Assembly (NCBI GenBank): GCA_026874595.1
Contig: CM049318.1
Location: 23,500,456-23,564,455, forward strand
Source: Sipunculus nudus
Taxonomy: Eukaryota; Annelida; Sipuncula; Golfingiida; Sipunculidae
Direction: 5' to 3'
Length of the DNA stretch: 64,000 nt
Under the pieces are notes generated by a model. The model saw nothing but the letters and a program-made list of their open reading frames with translations, was not told where the DNA came from and made no database searches. Position numbers and translations under genes: made by a program. Below, in pieces: positions 51,401-63,857 of the stretch; within the stretch, counting starts at the first letter, position 1, and each line of letters begins with the position of its first letter.

Positions 51401-52397
51401 CAGTATATTCCAGCTAATTTAGATCAAGTCCTGAAAATTGTTATATACATAAATCTGATCAACTGATTAATTTTGCAAGGAAAAGGTCATTCATTATAAG
51501 TAAAATATGACATATATACGATTGCAGGCACAAGTTGCCTGGCTGTTTGCATGGGGGGCATGAAATATTTGCGGATTACACTTATGCCCAAAGAAGATGT
51601 GTGTTACAGTTTTTACACATCCCCTAATGGTACATATAGCACGTTTTATTTCTCTTGCTTTTACATCCTAGTTACACATATTTTATATACATAATTATAG
51701 GACACTTTTTTTTTTCTTTTTCTGTTATATATAACCTCCTAGTGGGAACGCACAATTCAAGTTTAACACTGTGGGATTTAATTTCAATTAACGACTGAAG
51801 TAATTAGAAATACATTGATATTAAGGCTCTCATTTTATAAGAATGTAAAACTAATATGACTGGTTTATCCACAATAAAAATTCCCAATAACCGTAGTATT
51901 GACTGTAAATTGTACAGATAAAGGGTCAGTACTGTGGGATTACTGTATACACCTACCAATGATTTTGAATTTAGAAGATGATTATTGAAGCATACACTGT
52001 TTTCTAATGTATACGCCTTTCATAGCCAAAGAAAGGCAAATTACTATAATGGTTTATCAATAGGAATCTAATGTAGTACTACCCTTTCCAAATAAAATAA
52101 TGCGCGTTGTCCTTTAAACAGAGACGGGCCTACATTGATAAAAAGCCCCTATTCTAGTTCAAAAAAGATGCACTAAATAAAAGGAATTTCCTTAAGAAAT
52201 GAAAGTCAGGCATTTTAAAAGCTGTTACTATGTTTCCATTTGAATAGAGCCTTTATTTAGCAGAATTTTACAACCTAAGCTCCTTAAGTATATACTGATG
52301 CTAAAAAACCCAGAATTAACTCAGAATAAGCAATTTATTTACCAGAATTCGTCTCCTAGCTGTTAATAACAGCTTAAAAAAAGCATCGCTCGCCAGA

Positions 52398-52879
52398 TGT
52401 AGCTGCTTATTTATTCTGGGAGGAAATTGGGCTTGGGCCACATGCACTCGCACAATTTAAAGAGATAAAATAACACATTTTACTGGAATAAAATTTAGAG
52501 CCTAAACCTTCAAAATATCAGGACTGCATATTATTATCTAGACTTATAAATGAAACAGAAAGATACTTACCAGACTAGATAAAAGGACTGCTCTTTGGTA
52601 GTGGGTGGCTCTTCACCTGGGTAGCCGACATTGTCGTAAAACCAACCCCAAGGTGAAAAAGAAGCCATATACCCTCTACCTGCCACAGAGGGCAGGCATA
52701 GGGGTCCACTGCTCGATGATCCAAGAGAGGGAGAATCGCCAGGGCAAGGGGGTTTTATCCCAGAGGGACAGAGGGCAAAGTCCTTAGCTGCCTGTGATTG
52801 GCTCTGGGGCATCTCTATATCGACTGTCAATCAGTGTTGATGCCCCTCCCCGGCAAGGTCAAAGGGCAAGAATGTTACA
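52398..52879 (-). repeat. 5' LTR of copy B
   Basis: Same length as its partner with one visible substitution. The primer site TGGCGAGCGATGC lies just inside it (52383-52395). Confidence 0.85.
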
Positions 52880-53499
52880 ATATGATACTCTAGGCAATTA
52901 CCCATATATACACACAATTAAACGTGTTTTGCAATTGTAGGAACATACTTGCGGTGACCCATGACACCTATATACAAAATAACATCATGACTGGGAATGA
53001 ATAAGATTATCTGATCATAAAGCAATCACATAACATACAACAGACTTAAAACGGATGGCCAGTCCGGATGGCCAATCCTCATTCATACAATCTAATATTC
53101 TAATCAGTTTCCTTAACAGGCCCAGAAATGTCATGTTACATTGGGTTTTTTCTAGTTAACCATCACGTATAGTTCCTTGTTTCTCCAAGAGAAACTTATC
53201 TGGGCTGCCATTATCACCCTCAAAAGCATGCGCTCTAACAGTTAAAATAAAAATAGACCTATTACAATCAACACAAAAGATATCATATAGAATTTATGCG
53301 TACAATATATATTCACATAGCATCTATTTTCGGAACAGCATTTTCCTTAACTAATTCTCTCCCTCTTTTATCCAAACTTGGCAGCTTAATCCAAACTGCC
53401 TTTTGAGAGGGCTCACCTTTGATTTGTACCAAATTTAACTGGTAGATATGATAAAAATTTAAAATGACAATTATCCTCATCATCACTAACTGTATCTGA

Positions 53500-54840
53500 G
53501 GTTACATCTTAACAAAATCATTTCCTTCCCTACCATCATTTAAAGTCAAGTGGACACTACTTACATTTTGCCCAAAAGATTGTGCCCTTGTTCTTCTGGG
53601 GTTGTTTAGTTTCCCTGTCCTTGCTGACCTGGTGGCTGCTGGGTCAAGGCCGGCACTTGTTGGCTCGGTGTCCTGAGACACAGCTGAGAACATAGTTGAC
53701 ATTACTGGTCAGGTTCTGCTGGATGTTCATCAGCAATCCTGTTGCAGAATTTTTAAACATGTCCCATTCCCTAGCTGACATGCGTAGCACACTGGGCCGG
53801 GCCTGCATGGGCTGGTATCGCTGTTCTCTGTTATTGTGGCGGGGTGATCCTGAGCGTGACCTTGGTTGACCAGCTGAAGTGCGTCTTGAGGGAGTGCACT
53901 TGGTCTTCTTGATTACATACAGCTTACCGCCTTGGTCAACTCGGCTACCTGTTGTTGCAGAGTTTTTATTTCCACGTTAAATGTCTGTGCAGGATGACTG
54001 GTGTTTCCAGTTGACATCTGAGGCAAAGCACTGTTTGTTGCTACATGTATATTATAATCTGTAGCCATGGGCCTCTCCTAACTTGGCGGACTACAGGGCT
54101 GCATTATGGTCTGTACAGTATTGTTCCCGGCCCTGACAAAGAACGCTAATTTTTCTGGGAGACCATCAACAAATTTTAGGAGAATGTCTCTGGGATGTTT
54201 CTGCAGTCTGGTTGCTTTGCTGACCAGATCAGCATGGTACTCCTCTATTGGGTGACCTGGGATCAATTTGAGTTTATCAAAAGCTTCGGCTTCAGATAGG
54301 AGGGCTGGGTTGTTCTCAGCGTTAATATTAAAAATTATTGACATTATATGCATTGCACAAATGTTCCCATGTATCACGACACTCTTCTGGCAAGAATTTA
54401 AACCACACTAAGGCTGGGCCTGCCATATGAAGGAGAAAAGCTGCAATTTTCCTGGCATCATGTCCATCTAACTGGTGCAACATAGCATATGACTGGAATT
54501 CACTAATAGATTGTTGAGGATTCTCACTAGAAAGTCCTTGAATTTTTTTAATTGACACTTTAACTGGTGAAGACATATTTTCTCCCCATGCAGGTACTTC
54601 AGGCAAAGGAGTTTCTATTGTAGGGAGATTAAGAGCCGGCACTTCAAAAATTGAAAATGAGTCTGTTGTCAGCATAGGGTCGTTTAAAGAGTCATTCAGA
54701 AGTCTACCGAAATTTAATGATAATATTTGAAAATAATTACTTGCCTGCATGTTTCTTTGTTGTTCGGAAACTGCTTCGGTTTCTCCACAATGCATGTTAC
54801 GTTCCTTGGACATCCAGGGAAACGGGGGAATTAGCTCCAC
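53500..54840 (-). pseudogene. Decayed retrotransposon gag
   Basis: A 170-codon frame (54840-54328) is followed, after a frameshift near 54330-54370, by a second frame to 54078. Together they show retrotransposon capsid traits: an LLHMAGPALVWF-like helix, TWEHLCNAY, IPGHPIEEYHADLVSKA, FVDGLPEKL. Beyond a stop there is an Arg/Ser/Gln-rich stretch, then a residual zinc knuckle (CVSGHRANKC at 53653-53682) in another frame, lacking its first Cys in frame. No protease, reverse transcriptase or integrase follows; the sequence runs into LTR element B. I did not find LTRs of its own. It may be a relic of a Ty3-like element or a helper of the LTR family, which is unproven. Confidence 0.75.
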
Positions 54841-54958
54841 GTAGATTTATATATACAGCCATGTTTTCTTGCTCACATTCTCTCACCAATCATGATCAAT
54901 CATGATAAAGTCCGTCCATATGGTAATAATAAAGTTAATTCTCTTCTTAGTTCACAAA

Positions 54959-54959
<1 letters not shown>

Positions 54960-54993
<34 letters not shown>
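54960..54993. repeat. (TA)n microsatellite
   Basis: Pure TA tract. Confidence 0.9.
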
Positions 54994-54996
<3 letters not shown>

Positions 54997-54999
54997 AAA

Positions 55000-55725
55000 T
55001 ATTGAATGTTGACAACTACAAAATGATCATAAGATTTTCCTATAAAAAGTTTCTAATATAATAATATGAGACTTTATGAATTTTAAATAGTAACTGAACA
55101 GAGTCCTGCGATGCCTAAAAGTGCCTGTCTGTCCGAGGCCTGTAAAGCCCTTAAGTAAATGTCCCTAAACCAGACCAACCAACCAGATACTTGATTTAAG
55201 CTACTGAAAATTATAATACTGACCTAAGTCAAGCATTAACAATACTCTCCATTTAGACCTAAGAAAAATCTTGACCATCCATATCATCTAAATATATTAA
55301 CATAATAAACTTACATAAAGTCTTTTATAAAATGACAAATCTGGTTGATAAGTGAAGTTGACAATCTATGGATCAAGTTGCTCGGTGGAGGAGCAATGTT
55401 AAACAATCCTGAACACCGACTATCACTCAAATGTGACACAGGGTGAGTAGCCGCTATCCAGCAAAGGGTATCTGCACTGAAGGGAGCAAAGGGTTCTACT
55501 TACTTGCCTGTTCCGAGTGAACCTGTATACAAAGCTAAACTAAAAAGTAACAAAAATTTATAGTTATTTGGCCCAATAATCACCATAATTATAACGCTTC
55601 ATATGAAATTGCCCATGAATTTAATATTTATATGTACAATAGACTTATTACTCCACATAATTTCCTTGGTACTAAAATGGGTTTCAACTCAAACTTAATT
55701 ATAGAAAACTTTCATTGGATAAATC

Positions 55726-55768
<43 letters not shown>

Positions 55769-56440
55769 TTATATATATAATCAGCGTCCAACGAAACATA
55801 AAGCCCAGATATGTGGTATAATATATCATTTATTTAGGCCTAAATGACGAACGATTTATAAACATGTATGAACTACATGAACTAATTACTCGTGTAAGCT
55901 ATTCATCCATATTCACCATGGTTAATAAACCTTATACAATTCCAATAAAATATTTATATACAAAATTATTAGAGTTCTGCCCCGAAAGCGATGGCTTACT
56001 GGGTGTGTAAATTTCCACCATCAATAGTTTCCATTCAACTGTAATTGACCCCGTTAGGGTCGTTACTTAAATACCTATTTCGAGCCAAAGCGAGGCTCCT
56101 CTGACGTAGCTCATTAATATTCAGTGGAGGCAGAAGGCTTGGGAAGCCCCTTGCCTCCAGCCTTTGCTTGTTTATCACTCCAGCACTCCAGCAAAACTAC
56201 AATAATATCATATCTCTGTTGTAGCAAACCACTGGACATAATATCCTTTTAATGATTCGATACAATGCTGCAAACATATATGTACACAAAGTATAGACAC
56301 CACCGAGTGTGCCACTCAGCTGTCATGAAAGAGTGCAGATCAATGAGGTCAGGTCATATTACAATGAGCGCGATGAAATAGGTCTATACATCTCTGTTGT
56401 ACGTAGCAAACCACTTGTCATAATATCCTTAAGTCAGAAG
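55000..56440. other. No recognised gene; possible remains of a retrotransposon LTR
   Basis: On minus, TATTTAAG (near 56070) and a donor-like GCAAGTAAGT (near 55500) lie upstream of the gag relic in the right order for an LTR leader, but I see no terminal repeats. A TA microsatellite is at 55730-55763. Confidence 0.3.
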
Positions 56441-56447
56441 CGCATGG

Positions 56448-56580
56448 GGGGGGGGGGGGGGGGGTCAGGGGGTTCCGGACCCCCCCCCCCCCCTTTTACA
56501 CCCGAAGAAACCTTTTTTTTAAAGGGTTTTAGACGAAATTTTGCGGCCTGGAGACCCCCCCCCCCCCTTTTCCGGACCTG
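56448..56580. repeat. G-tract/C-tract repeat
   Basis: Runs of 18 or more G then C near 56447-56500 and C-runs near 56555. A similar C-run is at 57515. Reading frames here (Gly/Pro-rich) are artefacts. Confidence 0.8.
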
Positions 56581-56623
56581 ATGACCTTTTTTAGGCTTTT
56601 CAAAAGTCCTCCTGGGTTGGACC

Positions 56624-57510
56624 TAGTGGTGGGAGTCGGTTCCTTTTTCATAATCGATCATCGGTTTGAGCAAACCGATTGATTATCGATTATTAATCGG
56701 TTCAGACAAATATATGCAATTATTAAAGAAATGTGCAGTTATCTGTGAAACTGTACCTGCGTTTCCCCGGCAGGTATTCTCCTCTCGCGCACGAGTGTAT
56801 ATATAACGATCCTTCCACGTTTAAAGACACGTACAATCAGACTAATTTTAAGGATCAAATTAAACGATCGGCAACGTCGGGAAATATCTTTCATTATGGG
56901 AATTAAGAGCATCTAAGAATGTTAGGCCTATTAGGGGGTGTTTTTCTAGCACATGAAGGCAGATTTTACGGGCCCAGGTGCGCTTGGGGCAGATCATACC
57001 AAAGATAAAATTGCATACTAATCCAAAAAAAGTCCAAGATCCAAATACTTGACCGGCCATGTTAGCCCCAACAAAGAATTTTTCAATGCGGCCTAAAGGA
57101 GGGCACCTGATATCGGTTGAATAGATTATTCTTAGAGAATCTTGCAAATTGGCACAGACCTGGAGAATTTTTGGAGTATTTTAACGCCATCTGGTTTGAA
57201 AACTCTTCGCTAATTCTGCAGCTCCCTGCGAGTTAACAGATAATAAGTTTAATAAGTCCTCCGTTCTCGCATCTACCGTGTCATACTCAGTTACATACAG
57301 AAGTTATTTGGGAACACAGACGCATTATATAAAGCGCGGAATGTGGTATAAAATGGAAGAATAATTTTTGCCTATAACATAAAGACATCCTGAAAAGAAA
57401 GCAATCATTATTATGATGTATAATCGAAAGTTGCCTTTGGTAATCGAGCGCTTGAAAGTGGCAGCAAACCGACTGACTTTCGATAAAACTCGATGATCGG
57501 CCCACCACTA
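56624..57510. mobile_element. hAT-type non-autonomous DNA transposon (887 bp)
   Basis: The ends TAGTGGTGGG and CCCACCACTA are inverted repeats, with perfect 8-bp duplications GTTGGACC (56616-56623, 57511-57518). Subterminal ATCGAT and AACCGATTGAT motifs recur. A 95-codon minus frame inside (57147-56860) has no known domain. It inserted into the C-rich repeat. Confidence 0.88.
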
Positions 57511-57535
57511 GTTGGACCCCCCCCCCCCCCCTTTT

Positions 57536-58476
57536 TTTATGCCCCCGCCACAAAGTGCAGATATTGGCCTGATTTTTGGTGTGTGGGCAGATAATGACCA
57601 GTTACAGATCGAGTTCTTGTTTCGTCCCGGTTGACCTACTTTTGACCGTTTTACGGCTCCTAAACTTAGAAAATTTCATGAAAAATAGAAATTTTCATGA
57701 CAAATACACATGTACGGACTTTTTTTCGCAATGCCTGCAGATATTGGCCTGATTTTTGGTGTGTGGGCAAATAATGACCAGTTACAGATGGATTTCGCGT
57801 TTCGTCCCGGTTGACCTACTTTTGACCGTTTTACGGCTCTACCTATCTCTAAAGGTATTCAACACAGGAACTTCATTTCTTCAGTGCTATTGCATTATAT
57901 TTACAAAATCTTGGTCAAGTTCAAAGATGGGTGATCTTGACCTACTTTTCAATATCACAGAGCTTAGTATAGAAAAAAGCTTAGGAGCTTATTTCTCAGG
58001 AAGCATTTGGTGTATTGTTATGAAACATGGTATATACCTCTCCAATTTAAATTTATAAATGATGTTCAACTTTTGATAATATTCTAGTTTCGCAATACAA
58101 TGCTTACAGATACTGGCCTAATGTTTGGTCTGTGGGCGCATAATGACCACTTACAGATCGAGTTCGCGTTTCGTACCAGTTAACCTATTTTTCACCATAT
58201 GACAGATCCTGAACATAGAAAATTTCATGAAAGACAGAAATTTTCATGAAAAATGCACATATATGGACTTTTTTTCACAATGCCTGCAGATACTGGCCTG
58301 ATTTTTGGTGTGTTGCTTGATAATGACCCTTTACAGATCGAGTTTGCATTTTGCCCTTGTTGACCTACTTTTGACCATACAAAACTTCCTGAACTTAAAA
58401 ATTTACAAAATTTAACAAATGTTTCTAATTTGCCCCAGGCGGGGGCATTCGTGTCGTTCCGACACATCTAGTTTTC
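57536..58476 (-). mobile_element. Pearl/HINE-like element with ~180-bp tandem core, copy 3 (inverted)
   Basis: On minus it begins CTAGATGTGTCGGAACGACAC followed by CCCCCGCC (58476 inward), has several core units and ends in GGCGGGGGCATA (57538). About 250 bases near 57840-58090 differ from the core and may be an insertion or an unrelated segment. The GGAC tract is missing. Confidence 0.6.
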
Positions 58477-58969
58477 CTTTATCCTGGATCCGCCCCGTAA
58501 GTGACTGGTACTATGGTGCAAACATATATGTGAGCAAAGTATAGACACTACCGAATACATATATATATATAGAATACTGCATGGTATATGCCAGAGAATT
58601 TTTACACTTATCTGAGAGTGCGCCACTCAGCTGTCATGAAAGAGGCTTATCCCGGGGAGGGGGATAGAAAATCCACGTGTTGATGCTTGGATGCTACTTC
58701 ATTGAATGCTGGCAGACAAAGGATATTGCATGCTCAGCAGGGGGCTGATCCAGGATTTAGGAAAAGGGTGGGTCCAAGCCTGGAGTACTTACATGAAAAA
58801 AAACTAAAAAAGGTCCACATGTCCGAAAGGGGGGTGTGTCCAGGCCTAAAATTGGTCTGCATGAATCCCTTAAAAAAGGTTGCCGCGGCTGGAGAAAAAA
58901 GGGATCCCCTTGATCCGCTTCTGCCCAGTATATATCGACGCTACTTGCCCCCTACTTGACCCCTTCTGG

Positions 58970-59369
58970 TAGGGCTGAAAGGAGTACTCGAGTACTCGAG
59001 TCCGGGTAATACTTACCGAGTACTCGAGTCCAAAATTTGGACTCGAGTACTCGTGTATGTACATGCATATCTGAATATTACTGTAAATTTACGGGCAGTC
59101 TGTAGGCCTATTTATTCATTATCGTAGCCTGGCATATGGCTCTATTTAACATATGCTAGTCAAATTAACACAGGTCTTGTTGTGACATATATCTGTTCCT
59201 TCGTTGAGAAGTTAAACCGTCACGAAGTCAAATATATGCATATTTTGCATCGGTAAACAGATTTCCGTTTTATCTTTACAGCGTTGCCATGGTAACGAGT
59301 ACTCGAGTCCGAGTCGGGTAATGCCTATCGGGTACTCGAGTCCAAAAATTTGTACCCGTTTCAGCCCTA
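58970..59369. mobile_element. hAT-type MITE with internal CTCGAG repeats (400 bp)
   Basis: The ends TAGGGCTGAAA and TTTCAGCCCTA are inverted repeats. The flanks CCTTCTGG (58962-58969) and TCTTCTGG (59370-59377) match at 7 of 8 positions. Both ends hold multiple GAGTACTCGAG palindromes. Confidence 0.75.
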
Positions 59370-59859
59370 TCTTCTGGCTGGGTCTTTGACATCTAGGTGT
59401 CCTGTTACTTTATAATTTTACCCTGCCCCTATATTGGGGTTACAGCTGGTGAATGTTTGTTGGCCCTTCCATAAATCAATGAAGGGTGCTGTCACCCTAA
59501 AGCAATATATATATATACATATTTATAAATATAATATATATATATATATATATATTAACACACTCATATATATAATTATTTGAATATGTGTGTAGATTTA
59601 ATGCATCGATCATTAAGCAATTGTTGCAAGTATCAAATTACATATTCTTGTCACAGAGCGTGTACAGCCAACCAACCGCAATAACCCTATACCCCATGTG
59701 GTCGGTTCCCGCTACGTAGATATAGGTCACTTTATTTTTCTCGTAGCATCGTATTTCACTTGACAGGGAGAAGCGGACGACGCAGCTCGAGAGCCGTAAA
59801 TACATCTGCACGCTAACGCCAAGAAGATACTATACTTAATTACCATCGTTACCGCCATT

Positions 59860-60040
59860 ATGCACAATACTGATACAATACGATACGTGAGTAGACCTCC
59901 ACGTGATTATAAGTACTGTTATCATCAAAGGAAGTCGGTTTCCCGAAAGAAGTCGTCAGTATCTGCAAAGAAGGCTACCAAAAGAAAACAGCAACTCCAA
60001 GAAGAAACAGGTACTGATGTCCATTTCATGTAATATTTAT

Positions 60041-60107
<67 letters not shown>

Positions 60108-60410
60108 TATATGGGGAGAGAGGGAGAGAGAAAGAGAGGAGGTGATTCGGTTGAGAGTGAGAGAGAGGGGAGGTGAGGTGATCCGGTTGAGAGAGAGAAA
60201 AAAGGGAAAGAGAGAGAGAGAGAGAGAATCAATGAGAGAGAACAATATGTCTATATTTGTAAACATCCCTCCCTGTTCCAGACCCTGTTCCGAGTAGCTC
60301 ATTTGGAGACACTAGGGGAAAGCATGGTGAGGATCACAAACCAGAAGAAATGCTCCCCCTGGTAAATATGTTATTGAAAGTTCAATATCTTTTGGAATTA
60401 AACTAAGAAG

Positions 60411-60469
<59 letters not shown>

Positions 60470-60850
60470 GGACAGTATAATTATATATTGTTACCGTCAT
60501 CACACAATTATTAATGCGAGCATAATAAATAAATAATAAACGGCTTAACAGCTTATATAATCATTCACATTCATGATCGACAATGTGACGACACATACAC
60601 ACCCACACAGACATTTATATATATATATATATATATATATAGTAATAATAAGTATAAATAATATTATTAATAATAATAATAATAATACTTACTGGCTAAA
60701 TATAAATATTCTCTGTAAGAGTGTGTGTCTGGAGATACCCATTGGCGCTAATTTTTCTTCCAGGGTTGGAAGATGACTCGTAGACACACACACAGACACA
60801 CAACAGACTGCGAGACATTGAAATTGAATTATACACTGTCAAATATATAG
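59860..60850 (+). CDS. Tentative three-exon gene, small basic protein
   Basis: Joining 59860-60010, 60282-60361 and 60764-60850 gives 318 nt (105 residues plus stop). All junctions are GT-AG, with phases 1 and 0 that close exactly, and acceptors are preceded by pyrimidine tracts (CCCTGTTCCAG, TTTTTCTTCCAG). Exon 1 encodes a basic stretch (RKSVSRKKSSVSAKKATKRK), exon 2 an acidic-polar stretch ending EEMLPL, and exon 3 starts GWKMTRR. I do not recognise it; LPLGWKMTRR faintly resembles the start of a methyl-CpG-binding domain, but nothing else supports that. Both introns contain (TA)n tracts. The third exon might end earlier and continue outside my model. Confidence 0.35.
60053..60640. repeat. 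(TA)n and (GA)n microsatellites in the tentative gene's introns
   Basis: TA tracts at about 60053-60111, 60413-60466 and 60617-60640, and GA-rich tracts at 60115-60235. The long Ile/Tyr or Leu/Ser frames here are artefacts. Confidence 0.9.
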
Positions 60851-60950
60851 TTCTATACGAACAAGTATATAGTCTTCTTCGGTTTAAAATGTAGGAGTAA
60901 TTAATATATATATGGACAAGTCGATTCAGTTTCATTCATGTGTAAACTTG

Positions 60951-63685
60951 TAACTACACAAAAATCTCACAATGTCCTTTATTCCATACTTGTACATCTA
61001 CACAGAGTCAACGCTCGATCCAGACTAACTTTTCCCCTCTAAACTAACCCCTCCCTGCCATTAATACCCCAGCAGCCCTGTCTTGGTCAAGTGGATATAC
61101 CAGGCGCCAGGCCCTGGCAAACTCTGAGGGGACATCAGCGAGATTAATGGGCATGGCTGGCAAGCCACACTGTCAGCTGGACTATGTGCTGCTGTTTAGT
61201 TCCCGGTGTTACACATGCATGCAGTAATGCGGACAAGTTCGTTCTGGATAATGGTAGATGTGTGGGTGACATATTTTCCTGCTGTGGCTGGATGCTCCGA
61301 GAGAACATGATCTCCTGTGTCCATTCGGAATTCCAGTATAGCTCTAAAGTTGCCGCGGTGGGCCATTAATGATACGAAGCGTCCGTCTGCTTGATATAGC
61401 TAGGGTCTAAAAGAGCGATGTTTTGCCTGCGCAAAATAGTATGCCTTTAACATTATAGGCACCAATCTTTGTCTGTAAGCTGCAGCTCTCTCAGCCATTA
61501 ATTGCGGCATCTATCTGCATGGTGGTAAACCTATTTCTACAGGCCGTGCATCACGCTGAGGAAGTGATCACTTTTGGTCACAGAGACAATGTGAGTGGCC
61601 TTGGCGTCGAGAGCCTTCCGTTCATCTATATAGGCTCTCTTTGTGAACGGTCTGCTGACAAACCTACACCGCCAGGGCCAATAGTTAACAGCATAAATGG
61701 CGCATCACAGAAACCTCCGTTAGCCTGTAAAGTACCCTACCCAGCTGGTGGCCTTCATCTGCAACTAGCTTGCTTAGAAATGCCTCAGACACAGAGCCTC
61801 CGAGTGAAACTTCTTAAGGCGGTACAAAATTGCTTCCGGGCCCCTCCCCTTCTCTCGTTATAGTAACCAATAAATTTTACAGATTTAATCAACCTTTTAT
61901 TCGGTTTAATCCCGATGTTATCTACTTCTTATATCTTATATAACAGAATTCATTCTATCCACCATGATAAACTGGGAAAAAAATTATATGGAGGTCTTAG
62001 CAGGAATTCCCATAATATCAAGACAAGCAACATACACGAGGTAACCCGTGGACACTAAAGACTGTGCCTCTCATGCTATATGTATTATCAACAATAATAT
62101 ACTATCACAATAACGAAAAATCCAATTGAAACTTGGAAAATTAAAACAAAAATATTTACAGGAACATAATACAAGGGGTTAAAATAGTTTGACAGATCAA
62201 CGCGTGCCGCATCAGCCAAGGCGACTGCAGATGCGTCAGATTGTCACATATTTTGACAGGTGTTAGATTGGCAGTGGAAGCTGCATCAATGATTACTGAA
62301 ATTCTGTGAGAAAAAAAGGTTAACCTCCGCCAGGTGGGAATGCTTAACTCCCGATTGTGTCCTTCCTCGTGCTGTCATGAATTGACGGAATCCCATGAAA
62401 TTTTCAGGGCAACTTGGGAATGGGCCATTGAAGAATCGATTAAATTTTGGTGTAAGTCTGGCTCATGATCTGGATCCAGTAAGGGTTCCAGGAATATTCA
62501 CAAATATGCAGTCACATATGCACAAATGAAACTGGAATGTGGGCCATAAAGTTAGTGCAAAAACGGTCCCGCCTCGCGCGCCACGTATGTCAACTGCCCG
62601 CCTGTTCAGATCACGGTGGAGCACCCAGTACTTCGGAGTGTGGATGTCCAGTGGCTATCATTCGGCAATACAGCTTGTGTACACCCTCAGTTTTCAAAGA
62701 GTGAACTTCAGGGACGGGATATCAACACACTACTATTTTTGTTGTACCGGACAATATTAACCTATATATTTCTGGACTCCCATAAGTCATAAAATGAAAA
62801 TTCATTAACACTTTAAAAAATGTCCACTCTAATTTGGTAGATCGATCCATCTGTATTGCACAGGGGAGGATACAAGACTTTTGAAAAGGGGTGAGGGATG
62901 GGGAGGGGGTGGGTATGCTAGTGAACACCCACTCCCACAGTTTATAAACTTTTTTGAAACCTTAGGCTATTATAATGGCGCAGCCTGGAGTTGTTTAAAA
63001 GCATCATGACGCGATTCAGGCTCTGGGACTGTCAACATATGTTAATTTAAACGAAAACGGGCCCAATCACCTATCTGACCTTGATAAACTAAAGGTAATC
63101 CCTTGGAGCTTTCATACAAAATAGGCCAGAAAACATGGAAATCACCACACACACAGGCTGCTTGTTTTTGTTCATATCACCGTGTTTATAATATGTGGGG
63201 GCCCGCCAAAATAATCAAATCAAATTGCACAAAGGCATCAAGCTGGCAGCAAGTCAGAGCCAGAGATTTGCAAAAGGCGTTTTGCTAAAAATTGATCTTT
63301 CCCCCTCCTCATATATATGCAACCTGCCACCTTAGGTTACATGTTTTTCCCGTTTGTCAACATTGCTGTGTTTACAAACATGTCGCTGATCAGCAAGTTC
63401 ACACATCATTCATGAAGGCCTTATAAGATCTTTCCACTTCCAAAAATACCCTTAGATCATTAATATATACACAAAGGAAGCCAGAAATCACATGAATTAT
63501 TTTTCAAATGGTGGCGGGAGATTGGCTGTACATTTAGAATAACAAAACGTTTGTGACCATTAATGCGTTATGTAAATCCTGAAAATGTCTTTTAAATATC
63601 TAAAATAGTTCTTCAGAGATAACAAATTATTGCACAAACGTACAAACTGGGACCAAAAGCTGTTTGAATTTGAAGCTGTTTGATG

Positions 63686-63733
<48 letters not shown>

Positions 63734-63857
63734 TTTAAATATGTTTTTTATGTTATATTTGGTTAATATATGGGTTTATTCTTTGACATCACTTTGTTTC
63801 AACAAACCTCAGTTAAAGGATGAGAGTATTACTTTTTTTCTGTCAACAGCGTTTTTT
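60951..63857. other. Unassigned, relatively GC-richer intergenic sequence
   Basis: No gene confidently recognised. A 114-codon frame (61519-61863) overlaps a possible small exon: CTATTTCTACAG, then codons AVHHAEEVITFGHRDN, then GTGAGT (about 61542-61589). Non-repetitive blocks (61060-61200, 63020-63290) look like candidate conserved noncoding or unrecognised exonic sequence. Confidence 0.35.
63690..63730. repeat. (TA)n microsatellite
   Basis: Pure TA tract. Confidence 0.9.

Larger units (their letters stand above)
46634..52879 (-). mobile_element. Non-autonomous LTR retrotransposon, copy B (6246 bp)
   Basis: The LTRs at 46634-47115 and 52398-52879 (482 bp each) seem to differ at one site by eye. 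ATAT duplications flank the element (46630-46633, 52880-52883). It has the same orientation, purine tract and primer site as copy A. Most of the interior is close to copy A, except that the tandem array has two units and the block 50560-51055 is largely replaced. The LTR is 14 bases shorter than in copy A, mainly in the GC-box/promoter part, and its short minus-strand frame is 87 codons. No gag or pol recognised. Confidence 0.88.

Noticed and set aside
56309-56581. 90-codon frame with Gly/Pro runs
   Set aside because: Produced by G and C homopolymer runs in a repeat.
56860-57147. 95-codon minus frame inside the 887-bp hAT-type element as a transposase remnant
   Set aside because: No hAT transposase or BED-finger features seen; left as an unassigned frame.
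59925-60302. 125-codon minus frame across 60 kb
   Set aside because: Mostly Ser/Leu and Ile/Tyr repeats from GA and TA microsatellites, antisense to the tentative gene.
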